Source: Taklimakanibacter albus (GTDB lineage Bacteria; Pseudomonadota; Alphaproteobacteria; Rhizobiales; Aestuariivirgaceae). From it: DNA of 64,000 bases. The translations under genes were made by a program, and so were the position numbers. The notes under the pieces were generated by a model that saw only the letters and a list, made by a program, of their open reading frames with translations, was not told the DNA's origin and did not search any database. Of this stretch, positions 44,474-53,423 are shown in pieces. The stretch spans positions 2,286,961 through 2,350,960 of the forward strand of contig NZ_JAENHL010000008.1 in assembly GCF_016595235.1 (NCBI RefSeq), given 5' to 3'. Position 1 is the first letter of the stretch. Every line of letters starts with the position of its first letter.

Positions 44474-44692
44474 TCAGTGCGGGCCGATATGGAAGGCCAT
44501 GCCGGTGAGCGTGCCGTCGAGATACATCAAGGGCCGCCAGAAATAATAGAGCACCAGGGTGCCCTCGGGAAAAATCACATAGGTCTTCCCGTCTCCGGTC
44601 CAGACTTCCTGCTGCATCATGCGGAAAGCCAGGTAACCCGCGATATAGACTACGGCGAAAGTGATCGCATAGCGCATCAGCGTTCGGCCCAT
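44474..44692 (-). CDS. Small membrane protein of the xylose operon
   Basis: A 72-aa protein with one N-terminal hydrophobic helix (YAITFAVVYIAGYLAF, about 8-23) and a second weaker hydrophobic stretch (LVLYYFWRPLMYL). Spacing to both neighbours is tight (9 and 33 bp), so it is probably expressed with them. I do not recognise a family and infer no function. Confidence 0.6.
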   Translation of the reverse strand: MGRTLMRYAITFAVVYIAGYLAFRMMQQEVWTGDGKTYVIFPEGTLVLYYFWRPLMYLDGTLTGMAFHIGPH

Positions 44693-44701
44693 GGCGCCGG
44701 C

Positions 44702-45757
44702 TCAGATTCCCAGCATCCGCTGGATCTGCTTCTTGTCGACCGAACCGCCGGCGAAATCGTCGAAGGCTTTCTCGGTGACCTTGATGATATGGCTCGCGAT
44801 GAAAGGCGCACCTTCGGCGGCACCCTGCTGAGAGTCCTTCAGACAGCATTCCCATTCGAGCACCGCCCAGCTGTCATAGTCATAGGCCGCGAGCTTGGAG
44901 AAGACGGCGCCGAAATCGACCTGGCCGTCACCCAGCGAACGGAAGCGCCCGGCGCGCTTCACCCAGGGCTGGAAGCCCGAATAGACTCCCTGGCGGCCGT
45001 CGGGATTGAATTCGGCATCCTTCACATGGAAGGCCTTGATACGCTCGTGATAGATGTCGATGAAGGCCAGATAATCGAGATGCTGCAGCACGAAATGCGA
45101 CGGGTCGTAATTGATGTTGCAGCGCTTATGGTTCTTCGCCTGCTCGAGGAACATCTCGAAAGTGGCGCCGTCGAACAGATCCTCGCCCGGATGAAGCTCG
45201 AAACAGACATCGACGCCATGCTTGTCATATTCATCGAAGATCGGCAGCCAGCGTTTCGCCAGCTCGGCGAAAGCGGTATCGATCAAACCTTGCGGGCGCT
45301 GCGGCCAGGGATAGACAAACGGCCAGGCGAGTGCGCCGGAGAAAGTCACCGAGGCGTTGAGGCCCAGATTACGCGACGCCTTGGCGGCGGCCATGACCTG
45401 CTTGACCGCCCATTTCTGCCTGTCCTTCGGCTTGCCATGCACGGCCGCCGGCGCGAAGGCGTCGAAGCCCTCGTCGAAAGCCGGGTGCACGGCGACGAGC
45501 TGGCCCTGCAAATGGGTGGAGAGCTCGGTGATCTCGACGCCATGGCTCTTGGCCACGCCCTTGATATCGTCGCAATAGGTCTTGGATTGGGCCGCCTTGT
45601 TGAGATCGAAAAGCCGGCCGTCCCAGGTCGGAATCTGTACGCCCTTGTAGCCGAGATTTCCCGCCCATTTGCAGATTGCGTCCCATGAATTGAAGGGCTT
45701 CTGATCGCCTGCAAACTGGGCCAGGAAAATCGCCGGGCCCTTGATGTTCTTCGCCAT
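44702..45757 (-). CDS. Sugar phosphate isomerase/epimerase-like TIM-barrel protein
   Basis: A 351-aa xylose-isomerase-like TIM barrel (AP-endonuclease 2 superfamily). Metal-binding acids and histidines fit: ELSTHLQGQLVAVHPAF, VDVCFELHPGEDLFDG, CNINYDPSHFVLQHLD, IKAFHVKDAEF, and WAVLEWECCLKD. Length is longer than typical 260-300-aa relatives. It follows xylA by 23 bp. It could act on a keto-sugar or inositol derivative with the Gfo/Idh enzyme. Confidence 0.87.
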   Translation of the reverse strand: MAKNIKGPAIFLAQFAGDQKPFNSWDAICKWAGNLGYKGVQIPTWDGRLFDLNKAAQSKTYCDDIKGVAKSHGVEITELSTHLQGQLVAVHPAFDEGFDAFAPAAVHGKPKDRQKWAVKQVMAAAKASRNLGLNASVTFSGALAWPFVYPWPQRPQGLIDTAFAELAKRWLPIFDEYDKHGVDVCFELHPGEDLFDGATFEMFLEQAKNHKRCNINYDPSHFVLQHLDYLAFIDIYHERIKAFHVKDAEFNPDGRQGVYSGFQPWVKRAGRFRSLGDGQVDFGAVFSKLAAYDYDSWAVLEWECCLKDSQQGAAEGAPFIASHIIKVTEKAFDDFAGGSVDKKQIQRMLGI

Positions 45758-45780
45758 TCCGTTTCTCCCGTTTTTGTTGT

Positions 45781-47091
45781 TTAGACGTATGTGTTGAGCA
45801 GATTCTCCAGATATTCCTGCCGGCCGGAGCGCGGCTTGGGATCGATATTCTCCGACAGAACGCGGCCGGCGATGTCGGCGAGGCTTTCCTTGCCGTGGAG
45901 CATCGCCTGGTTCTTCGGCTCGTCCCATTTGGCATAACGCTTGTCGACTTCCGCCTTGAGGCGGCCGTCCTCGATCATCTTCGCCGCCGCGATCAAAGCG
46001 CGGGCGCAGGCATCCATCGAACCTACATGAGCATGGAGCAGATCGTCGGGGTCGATCGACTGGCGCCTGATCTTGGCGTCGAAATTCATGCCGCCGGTGG
46101 TGAGGCCGCCGGCTTTCAATATTTCGTAGAGCGCCAAAGCCAGTTCGGGCACATTCATGGCGAACTGATCGGTGTCCCAGCCCGATTGATAATCACCGCG
46201 ATTGAGATCGATCGAACCGAAAATGCCAAGCGCCGAAGCGAGCGCGATCTCATGCTCGAACGTATGGCCGGCGAGAATGGCGTGGTTCTGCTCGATATTG
46301 ACCTTCACTTCCTTCTCGAGGCCATTGGCTTTGAGGAAGCTGTAGACGGTCGCCACGTCGTAATCATATTGATGCTTGGTCGGCTCCTGCGGCTTGGGCT
46401 CGATCAGGATCGGGCCCTTGAAGCCGATCTTGTGCTTGTAGTCGACGACAAGGTTGAGGAAGCGGCCGGCCTGGGCCAGCTCGCGCTTCAAATCCGTATT
46501 GAGCAGCGTTTCATAACCTTCACGCCCGCCCCACATGACATAGTTCTCGCCGCCCAGCTCCTTGGTGACATCGAGGCAATGCTTCACCTGCGCGGCGCAA
46601 TAAGCGAAGACGTCGGGATCGGGATTGGTGGCGGCTCCCGCCATGAAGCGGCGGTTGGAGAACATATTGGCGGTGCCCCACAGGAGCTTCACGCCGGTCT
46701 CGTCCATCTTCTTCAGGAGATGGCTCGCAATGGTCGAGACATTGCGGTTGAACTCCTTGAGCGATGAACCTTCGGGCGCGATGTCGAGATCATGGAAGGT
46801 GAAGAAGGGAACATTGAGCAGGCGCAGCGTCTCGAACATCATATCGGCCTTGCGGCGGGCATGATCCATCTGGTCGCCCGCCTGATGCCACGGCCTCAGG
46901 AACGTCTCGCCACCGAAAGGATCGAGGCCCGGCCAGCACAGCGTGTGCCAGTAGCACACGGCGAAGCGCAAATGCTCGGCCATGCTCTTGCCGAGGAGCT
47001 TGCGCTTGGGATCATAGTAGCGGAAGGCCAGCGGATTGGTGCTGTCCGGTCCTTCATATTTGACCGGCTCGGTCACGGAATAGAAGCGCAT
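45781..47091 (-). CDS. xylA: Xylose isomerase
   Basis: A 436-aa enzyme converting D-xylose to D-xylulose. Seen: [13 protein letters not shown] (the catalytic His/Asp pair), [27 protein letters not shown] (metal ligand Glu and catalytic Lys), [17 protein letters not shown] and GSIDLNRGD. Length matches group II enzymes. The gap to xylB is 3 bp. Confidence 0.96.
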   Translation of the reverse strand: MRFYSVTEPVKYEGPDSTNPLAFRYYDPKRKLLGKSMAEHLRFAVCYWHTLCWPGLDPFGGETFLRPWHQAGDQMDHARRKADMMFETLRLLNVPFFTFHDLDIAPEGSSLKEFNRNVSTIASHLLKKMDETGVKLLWGTANMFSNRRFMAGAATNPDPDVFAYCAAQVKHCLDVTKELGGENYVMWGGREGYETLLNTDLKRELAQAGRFLNLVVDYKHKIGFKGPILIEPKPQEPTKHQYDYDVATVYSFLKANGLEKEVKVNIEQNHAILAGHTFEHEIALASALGIFGSIDLNRGDYQSGWDTDQFAMNVPELALALYEILKAGGLTTGGMNFDAKIRRQSIDPDDLLHAHVGSMDACARALIAAAKMIEDGRLKAEVDKRYAKWDEPKNQAMLHGKESLADIAGRVLSENIDPKPRSGRQEYLENLLNTYV

Positions 47092-47094
47092 GAA

Positions 47095-48546
47095 TCAAAT
47101 CTCCCGGATGGCTGGATAGATTTCGACATAACGGTCATAGGCCTTTTCATAGGCGCCGCGCGCCTTGGCCTCGGGCTTGATGCTGCGCGCGATGCGCGGC
47201 GCCGTGCAGACTTCAGTGAAATCGGCGCCGGTCGCGGCGATGAGGCCGAGCCGCGCCGCCCCGAAGGCGCCGCCAAAATCACCATCGGCGGGCACGTCGA
47301 CGGGAAGATTGAGCGCCGTCGCGATGATCTTGAGCCACAGCTCGGAGCGTGTGCCGCCGCCGACTGCCATCACCCGGCCGATATCGGTGCCCGCCGCCTT
47401 CAGCGCTTCGAGACTGTCGCGGAAGGCGAAAGCGACGCCATCGAGCACGGCGTGGGTGAGAATCTTCGCATCGGTTTCATGGCCGATGCCCATCACCAAG
47501 CCGCGGATCTGCGCATCGGCCACCGGCGTGCGCTCGCCCGAGAGATAAGGCAGGAACAAAGCGGGCGACGGGCCTGACAGCGTCTTGCCTAAGCTTGAGG
47601 TGAGTTTCGGCGCCGGCGTCTTGAGGAGGCCCGCCAGCCATTCGAGGCTCGCGGTGGCGGAGAGGATGACACCCATCTGATGCCAGGCGCCCGGCACCGC
47701 ATGGCAGAAAGCATGAACGGCGCGCGCCGCATTGGGCATGAACCGCTCATTGGAGACGAAAAGCACGCCCGACGTGCCGAGCGACACGAAGGCTTCGCCC
47801 GGCTTGACGGCGCCGATGCCGCAGGCAGAGGCCGGATTGTCGCCGCCGCCGCCCGCCACCACGGGGCGCTTCGGCATGCCCCAGGCCTTGGCCACAGCCA
47901 CGGTCAATCTTCCCGTCGCCTCGGTGCCTTCATAGAGCTTCGGCATCTGGTCGCGCGACATGTCGGTGGCGGCGAGCAATTCGTCCGACCAGGCGCGTTT
48001 GGCGATATCGAGCCAGAAGGTGCCGGAGGAATCAGACATGTCGGAAGCGTGCTCGCCGGTCATGCGCAGGCGCACATAATCCTTGGGCAACAGCACCTTC
48101 GCGACCTTGTCGAAAACCCGCGGCTCGTTCTTCTTGACCCAGACGAGCTTCGGCGCGGTGAAGCCGGCGAGTGGAATATTGCCGGCGATTTTTCTGGCGC
48201 GCGGCTCGCGTTCCTCGATGTCTCGGCATTCGGCGAAGGAGCGCGCATCATTCCACAGGATCGCCGGACGCAGAACCTTGTCGGCCTTGTCGAGCAAGGT
48301 GGCGCCGTGCTGCTGGCCGGACAGGCCGATGCCCTCGACGGCGGCAATGGCCTTCGGCTTCTGCCTGGCGATCGCCTTCACCGCGACGCCGCACGCTTTC
48401 CACCAGTCTTCCGGCGCCTGCTCCGACCAGCCGGGTTTGGGCCGCGAGACTTTCAATGGCGCAGTGGTGCTGGCGATGATGCGCTGCTTGGCGTCGATCA
48501 GGATCGCTTTGACGCCGGAGGTGCCGATATCGAGACCGAGATACAT
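47095..48546 (-). CDS. xylB: Xylulokinase
   Basis: A 483-aa FGGY kinase phosphorylating D-xylulose. N-terminal phosphate site MYLGLDIGTSGVKAILID, GLSGQQHGATLLD, catalytic Asp in AGGGGDNPASACG, and GGGTRSELWLKIIA near the adenine site. It lies between the regulator and xylA with gaps of 9 and 3 bp. Confidence 0.95.
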   Translation of the reverse strand: MYLGLDIGTSGVKAILIDAKQRIIASTTAPLKVSRPKPGWSEQAPEDWWKACGVAVKAIARQKPKAIAAVEGIGLSGQQHGATLLDKADKVLRPAILWNDARSFAECRDIEEREPRARKIAGNIPLAGFTAPKLVWVKKNEPRVFDKVAKVLLPKDYVRLRMTGEHASDMSDSSGTFWLDIAKRAWSDELLAATDMSRDQMPKLYEGTEATGRLTVAVAKAWGMPKRPVVAGGGGDNPASACGIGAVKPGEAFVSLGTSGVLFVSNERFMPNAARAVHAFCHAVPGAWHQMGVILSATASLEWLAGLLKTPAPKLTSSLGKTLSGPSPALFLPYLSGERTPVADAQIRGLVMGIGHETDAKILTHAVLDGVAFAFRDSLEALKAAGTDIGRVMAVGGGTRSELWLKIIATALNLPVDVPADGDFGGAFGAARLGLIAATGADFTEVCTAPRIARSIKPEAKARGAYEKAYDRYVEIYPAIREI

Positions 48547-48555
48547 GGGTTCATC

Positions 48556-49581
48556 TCATGGAAGGTTGTCGCGCAGGAATATGTCGATGCGGATACGCTC
48601 TTGCGCCTCGATCAAAGGCCCATTGTCGGCCTTGGCGAGAAGCACGCGCACCGCGCTTCTGACCTCGTGGCCCGCATCCTGGTTGATGATGGCGTCGACC
48701 GTGCCGCGGATCAGTGCTTTGCGGGCGTGATCGGTCAGCTCATGGGCGATGAAGACGATATCACGCTCGCGCTTGGCCTTTTCGAGCGCCGAGATGATAC
48801 CGCGCGTGCCGCCGCCGGCATTGTAGAGGCCGACGAGATTGGGATGCTCCTTCATCAGCTGCGTCGTCACTTCCTCGACGCGTTGCCAGTCGTCGCGGCC
48901 CTCGCGCACCGGCAGGATCGAGAGATGCGGAAATTCATGCGTCATGATCTGCTCGAAGCCGAACTGGCGCTCGATGTGATCACGCAGCGCGAGGGAGCCG
49001 GCGATGAGGCCGACCTCGCCCTGGCGGCTGCCAAGGAACTTGCCCAAGAGACTCGCCGCGGTGCGCCCGGCGGCTGTGTTGTCGATGCCGGCATAATGGA
49101 CACGCTTCGAGCCCGGAATGTCGGAGACCAGCGTCACCACGGTGACGCCGCGCTGGGTCAGGCCGCTGATCGCCTCGCGCACGCTCGGATGATCGAGGGC
49201 GACGACGGCGACGCCGTCATATATGTCGCCGATCTGGTCGAGCGTGTGGGCCAGCGCATGACCGTCGAAGACGTCGGTCAGGCGCATGTCGATCACCACG
49301 CGCTCGGGCGCCATGCGCTCGGCGGCGGCGCGCACTTCCTCGCCCAGCGTGACCATGAAGACATTGTTGCCGGTCGGCAGCACGAAGCAGAAGCGGTAAT
49401 CGCGCGAGCGGGCGAGGCGGGCGGCGAGCCGGTCGGGCTGGTAATTGAGCTGACGGATGGCGGATTCGACGCGCTCCACCGTCACCTTGCGCACGCCGTT
49501 GCGCCGGTTGAGGACGCGGTCGACCGTGGCGACGCTCACCCCGGCCGACTGGGCGACATCGAGTATCGTGATTTTTCCCAT
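48556..49581 (-). CDS. LacI-family regulator of the xylose operon
   Basis: A 341-aa regulator. The helix-turn-helix is at about 4-23 (ITILDVAQSAGVSVATVDRV), with hinge segment LARSRDYRFCFVLP, then a periplasmic-binding-protein-like sugar domain with GIDNTAAGRTAASLLGKFLG. It is inside the operon it probably controls, between glk and xylB. I can see no certain operator; see the glk-bmp intergenic region. Confidence 0.92.
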   Translation of the reverse strand: MGKITILDVAQSAGVSVATVDRVLNRRNGVRKVTVERVESAIRQLNYQPDRLAARLARSRDYRFCFVLPTGNNVFMVTLGEEVRAAAERMAPERVVIDMRLTDVFDGHALAHTLDQIGDIYDGVAVVALDHPSVREAISGLTQRGVTVVTLVSDIPGSKRVHYAGIDNTAAGRTAASLLGKFLGSRQGEVGLIAGSLALRDHIERQFGFEQIMTHEFPHLSILPVREGRDDWQRVEEVTTQLMKEHPNLVGLYNAGGGTRGIISALEKAKRERDIVFIAHELTDHARKALIRGTVDAIINQDAGHEVRSAVRVLLAKADNGPLIEAQERIRIDIFLRDNLP

Positions 49582-49635
49582 CGCCGGGCAATTGAGCCGA
49601 ACGCGGCGATCTTGTCAATTTTTGATGTACGCCTA

Positions 49636-50583
49636 TCAGGAAATGAGGGCGGCGGCGCAGCCCTTGAAAGCTGGATATTCGTCCATGATGACGTAAAGCG
49701 GCACATGGCGGAGATCGAGACGGCCTTTCTCCTCGAAGACGTGGCGGAACGGGCCTTTCTGCAATTCCCCGACGATCGACGGCGCGATGCCGCCGGCCAG
49801 ATAGACCCCGCCCTGGGCCTGCATCATCATCGCGGCGTCGCCGGCGAGGCGGCCGAGCCAGATGATGAAATGGTCGAGCGTTCTGACCGCATCAGCGTCG
49901 CTGCCGGCGAGCGCCGCCTTGAGAATGGCCTCGGGCGTCTCCAGCGCCGGCTTGCGGCCGGCCATGCGGGCAAGCGTCGTATAGATGAGATGCAGGCCGC
50001 CACCGGTGATGGCGAATTCCGATTCGAAGACGGTGCCAGGCTCGGTCATCGCCGCGCGCAGATCGAATTCCTCCTGGGTCACGACCGGCAAGGTGACATG
50101 GCCGAGCTCGCCCGGCAGTGCCATCCAGCCACCTTGCGGCAAGGGCGCCAGAGACGCCATGCCGAGGCCGGTGCCGGGTCCGAGCACCAGCTTCACCGAC
50201 GGCTTGTCCGGCGCCTCACCACCGATCTGGATGAGATCGGCCGCGTCGAGATAGGGCAGCGACATGGCCAAAGCCTGGAAATCATTCAGGATGATCAGGC
50301 GGTCGGCCTTGAGGGCGGCTTTGAGCGGGGCCCGGCGCACCATCCAGTCGCGGTTGGTGAGCGGGAAATCATCCTCGGTGACGATGCCGGCGACATCCAG
50401 GGCGGCGGTCCCCAGAGCGGCGATGCCCTGGCGCTCGAGATAAGCGGCGGCCACCTCTTCCAATGAGGCGAAATCATCATTCTTGAGCCGCTCGATGTGG
50501 GTGACCGTCATCGAACCCGGCTCGACCAGGCCGAAGCGCGAATTGGTCCCGCCAATGTCGCCCACCAGATTCAATTTCGCCAT
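49636..50583 (-). CDS. glk: Glucokinase
   Basis: A 315-aa ROK-unrelated glucokinase (Glk family, PF02685-type): LVGDIGGTNSRFGLVEPG phosphate motif, ILNDFQALAMSLPYL, LGPGTGLGMASLAPL, LPGELGHVTL with substrate Glu, and YLAGGIAPSIV. It phosphorylates glucose with ATP. It is the first gene of the leftward xylose operon. The neighbours suggest a sugar-mixture utilisation locus. Confidence 0.93.
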   Translation of the reverse strand: MAKLNLVGDIGGTNSRFGLVEPGSMTVTHIERLKNDDFASLEEVAAAYLERQGIAALGTAALDVAGIVTEDDFPLTNRDWMVRRAPLKAALKADRLIILNDFQALAMSLPYLDAADLIQIGGEAPDKPSVKLVLGPGTGLGMASLAPLPQGGWMALPGELGHVTLPVVTQEEFDLRAAMTEPGTVFESEFAITGGGLHLIYTTLARMAGRKPALETPEAILKAALAGSDADAVRTLDHFIIWLGRLAGDAAMMMQAQGGVYLAGGIAPSIVGELQKGPFRHVFEEKGRLDLRHVPLYVIMDEYPAFKGCAAALIS

Positions 50584-50616
50584 GCAGCCTCACCCGCGCG
50601 TCCCATGTCGGAGCCA

Positions 50617-50658
50617 TAGAGCCTTCCCAATTGGAATTCCATATCCGGGAAGGCTCTA
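50617..50658. promoter_or_regulatory. 12-bp inverted repeat in the glk-bmp divergent region
   Basis: TAGAGCCTTCCC (50617-50628) and GGGAAGGCTCTA (50647-50658) are exact reverse complements around an 18-nt loop, 33 bp upstream of the glk ATG. A second, odd-centred palindrome TTTGC-T-GCAAA is at 50731-50741. Either could be an operator or a transcript hairpin; I cannot decide from sequence. Confidence 0.45.
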
Positions 50659-50671
50659 TTCCCCTTTTTTG

Positions 50672-50719
50672 GCGCGCTTCCTTGTCGCCGAAGTCGAGCA
50701 ACTTTGACGGGAAGCGCGG
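50672..50719. repeat. Dispersed palindromic repeat, copy 2
   Basis: A close match to 28640-28690, arms GCGCTTCC / GGGAAGCGC, in the 231-bp region between the divergent glk and BMP-type genes. Two copies 22 kb apart in unrelated intergenic sites mark it as a REP-type family. Confidence 0.75.
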
Positions 50720-50814
50720 CAAAAGAATATTTTGCTGCAAACAACCTGGGACGGCCAATTGACAGTACGGAAGGCTTTTGATCAACTGGTAAAAATACAA
50801 CAGAGGAGGGAACT

Positions 50815-51822
50815 ATGCGTCTGTCACGCCGGAAGATTCTGCAGCTCTCAGCTTCGGCAGCGTCGCTGCCCGTCATCGGATCATTTTCGGGACTTGCCCG
50901 CGCCGAGGGTGCGATCAAAACCGCCGCCATCTATACGGTGCCGGTCGAGCAGCAATGGGTGAGCCGCATCCACAAGGCCGCACTCACCGCCAAGGAACGC
51001 GGCGACATTGAATACACCTTCTCGGAAAAGGTCGCCAATACCGACTATGAGCGCGTGATGCGCGAATATTGCGAGGCCGGCCATCAGCTGATCGTCGGCG
51101 AGGCCTTCGCGGTGGAAGACGCGGCGCGCGCCGTCGCCAAGGATTATCCCGACCGCGCCTTCCTCATCGGCTCAAGCTTCAAGCCCGATGCGGCGGTGCC
51201 CAATTTCGCGGTGTTCGACAATTACATCCAGGACGCGTCCTATCTCACCGGCATGATCGCCGGCGCCATGACGCAGAAAAACAATATCGGCATGGTCGGC
51301 GGTTATCCGATCCCGGAAGTGAACCGGCTGATGAACGCCTTCATGGCCGGCGTGAAGGAGACCAAGCCCGACGTCAAATTCCAGGTCGCCTTCATCGGCT
51401 CGTGGTTCGATCCGCCGAAAGCCAAGGAAACCGCTTTCGCCCAGGTCGATGCCGGCGCCGACATCCTCTATGCCGAACGCTTCGGCGTGTCGGACGCGGC
51501 GAAGGAACGCAAGATCCTCGCCATCGGCAATGTCATCGACACCCAGGCCGATTATCCGGAAACGGTCGTCGCCTCGGCGCTGTGGCATTTCGAGCCGACC
51601 CTCGATGCCGCCATCAAGGCGATCAAGGACAAGGCCTTCAAGGCCGATGACTATGGCCAGTATTCCTTCATGAAACATGGCGGCTGCAGCCTGGCCCCGC
51701 TCGGCACGTTCGACGGCAAGGTGCCGGCCGATGTGATGACCAAGGTCACGGCGCGTGAGGCTGAGATCAAATCCGGCGCCTTCACCGTCGCGGTGGACGA
51801 TTCGGAACCGAAATCGTCGTGA
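50815..51822 (+). CDS. BMP-family ABC transporter substrate-binding protein
   Basis: A 335-aa periplasmic protein of the basic membrane protein (BMP/PnrA) family, whose known members bind nucleosides. The N-terminus is Tat-like (SRRKILQLSASAASLPVIGS, cleavage near ARA/EG). Family blocks: AIYTVPVEQQWVSRIHKAAL, GMIAGAMTQKNNIGMVGGYP, FIGSWFDPPKAKETAF, SLAPLGTFDGKVP. An AGAGGAGGGA site precedes the ATG. It starts the importer operon, with a strong hairpin at 51851-51881 after it. Confidence 0.92.
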   Translation: MRLSRRKILQLSASAASLPVIGSFSGLARAEGAIKTAAIYTVPVEQQWVSRIHKAALTAKERGDIEYTFSEKVANTDYERVMREYCEAGHQLIVGEAFAVEDAARAVAKDYPDRAFLIGSSFKPDAAVPNFAVFDNYIQDASYLTGMIAGAMTQKNNIGMVGGYPIPEVNRLMNAFMAGVKETKPDVKFQVAFIGSWFDPPKAKETAFAQVDAGADILYAERFGVSDAAKERKILAIGNVIDTQADYPETVVASALWHFEPTLDAAIKAIKDKAFKADDYGQYSFMKHGGCSLAPLGTFDGKVPADVMTKVTAREAEIKSGAFTVAVDDSEPKSS

Positions 51823-51850
51823 TATAAGGGCCCGCAAAGCCCTCTCCTGC

Positions 51851-51881
51851 TTCCTCCTCTCCGATTACCGGAGAGGAGGAA
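51851..51881 (+). terminator. Strong intercistronic hairpin after the BMP gene
   Basis: A perfect 13-bp stem, TTCCTCCTCTCCG (51851-51863) with CGGAGAGGAGGAA (51869-51881), and a 5-nt loop ATTAC. No U-run follows. It lies 28 bp after the BMP stop and 24 bp before the ATPase ATG. It may raise the binding-protein to ATPase ratio by stabilising the upstream message; the right arm also contains GGAGG-like sequence. Confidence 0.7.
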
Positions 51882-51905
51882 ACTGACGACGGGCGAGGGT
51901 AACTC

Positions 51906-53423
51906 ATGACCGACACTGTTCTCAGCCTCGACCGGATCAGCAAGCGCTTCGGGGCGCTCATCGCCAATGACGCGATTTCCTTCGACCTGAAGCAGGGCGA
52001 GATCGTCGCTTTGCTGGGCGAGAACGGCGCCGGCAAGACGACGCTGATGAATATCCTGTTCGGACATTATGTCGCCGATGACGGATCGATCAGCGTGTTC
52101 GGCAAGTCCTTGCCTCCCGGCCAGCCGCGCGCGGCAATCCAGGCCGGCATCGGCATGGTGCATCAGCATTTCACCCTCGCCGACAATCTCACCGTGCTCG
52201 ACAACATCATGCTCGGCACCGAGAAGCCGTGGCGCCTCTCCTCGCGCAAATCGGAAGCGCGCCAGCGCCTCACGAAACTCGCCCAGGATTTCGGCCTCGC
52301 CATCGAGCCCGACAAGACCGTGGCCGAGCTTTCGGTCGGTGAACGCCAGCGCGTCGAGATCCTGAAAGTGCTCTATCGCGAGGCGCGCATCCTCATTCTC
52401 GACGAGCCGACCGCGGTGCTCACCCCTCAGGAAAGCCAGAGCCTCTTCGCCACGCTCAAGAAGCTCACCGCACAAGGCCTCTCGATCATCTTCATCTCGC
52501 ACAAGCTCAACGAAGTGCTGAGCGTCTCGGACCGCATCTTCGTGTTGCGTGCCGGCAGGCTCGTGGCCGAGCGCCCGACGAAAGGCACGACGCGCAAGGA
52601 GCTGGCCGAGCTGATGGTCGGCCGGCCGATCGCTGAGCCCAAGATCGAGCCGCAGCCGCACGGCGACATCCATGTCGAGATCCGCGCGGTCACGACGGCG
52701 GACGGGCTCGATCATGCCGACCTCACTTTGCATGGCGGCGAGATACTGGGATTGGCCGGCGTCTCCGGCAATGGCCAGACGGCGCTCGCCAATCTGTTGA
52801 GCGGCCTCAGTCCTCCCAAGAGCGGCACGCTGCATATCTTCGGTGAGGACGCCGCGCGCTGGACGCCCGACCTCGTCACCCGGAAACGCATCGCCCGCAT
52901 TCCGGAAGACCGGCACGCCGAAGGCTTGGTCGCCGACATGTCGGTGACCGAAAATGTCATCGCCGAGATCTATCGCGAGCCGCGCTTCAACAAACGCGGC
53001 TTTCTCGACTGGCGCGCCGCTGAAGGTTTCGCCGAGGAGATCATCAAGGGCTTCGATGTCAAATGCCCGTCACCCACGACACGGGTGCGGCTGCTCTCCG
53101 GCGGCAACATGCAGAAACTCATTCTCGGCCGCACTCTGTCGCTGGCCCCCCGCTTCATCCTGGCGTGCCAGCCGGCGCGCGGCCTGGATATCGGCGCCGT
53201 CTCCTATGTGCATGAACGCTTGATCCAAGCGCGCAAAAGCGGCGCTTCGGTGCTGCTGATCTCCGACGATCTCGATGAGATCCTGGCGCTCGCCGACCGC
53301 GTGGCGGTGATCTATCGCGGCCGCATCTCGGAGCCTTTGCCCCGCCAGCAGGTGACGATCCAGGAGCTCGGCCTGATGATGGCGGGCCATGGCTTCTCCG
53401 AGGGAGACGCCCATGCGGCTTGA
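51906..53423 (+). CDS. Double ABC ATPase of BMP-type importer
   Basis: A 505-aa protein with two ABC domains. First: Walker A GENGAGKTT, MVHQHFTLADNLTVLDNIML, signature LSVGERQR, Walker B ILILDEPTAVL. Second: degenerate Walker A GVSGNGQTALA, signature LLSGGNMQKL, and ILACQPARGLD as the Walker B/D-loop. This pattern is typical of nucleoside/sugar importers with BMP binding proteins. Its stop lies 11 bp inside the first permease gene. Confidence 0.93.
   Translation: MTDTVLSLDRISKRFGALIANDAISFDLKQGEIVALLGENGAGKTTLMNILFGHYVADDGSISVFGKSLPPGQPRAAIQAGIGMVHQHFTLADNLTVLDNIMLGTEKPWRLSSRKSEARQRLTKLAQDFGLAIEPDKTVAELSVGERQRVEILKVLYREARILILDEPTAVLTPQESQSLFATLKKLTAQGLSIIFISHKLNEVLSVSDRIFVLRAGRLVAERPTKGTTRKELAELMVGRPIAEPKIEPQPHGDIHVEIRAVTTADGLDHADLTLHGGEILGLAGVSGNGQTALANLLSGLSPPKSGTLHIFGEDAARWTPDLVTRKRIARIPEDRHAEGLVADMSVTENVIAEIYREPRFNKRGFLDWRAAEGFAEEIIKGFDVKCPSPTTRVRLLSGGNMQKLILGRTLSLAPRFILACQPARGLDIGAVSYVHERLIQARKSGASVLLISDDLDEILALADRVAVIYRGRISEPLPRQQVTIQELGLMMAGHGFSEGDAHAA

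Noticed and set aside
47680-50466. 928-codon open frame on the plus strand
   Set aside because: It is antisense to xylB, the LacI-type regulator and glk, which have clear family motifs. Long antisense frames are common in GC-rich DNA, and its product is Arg/His/Asp-rich without any domain.
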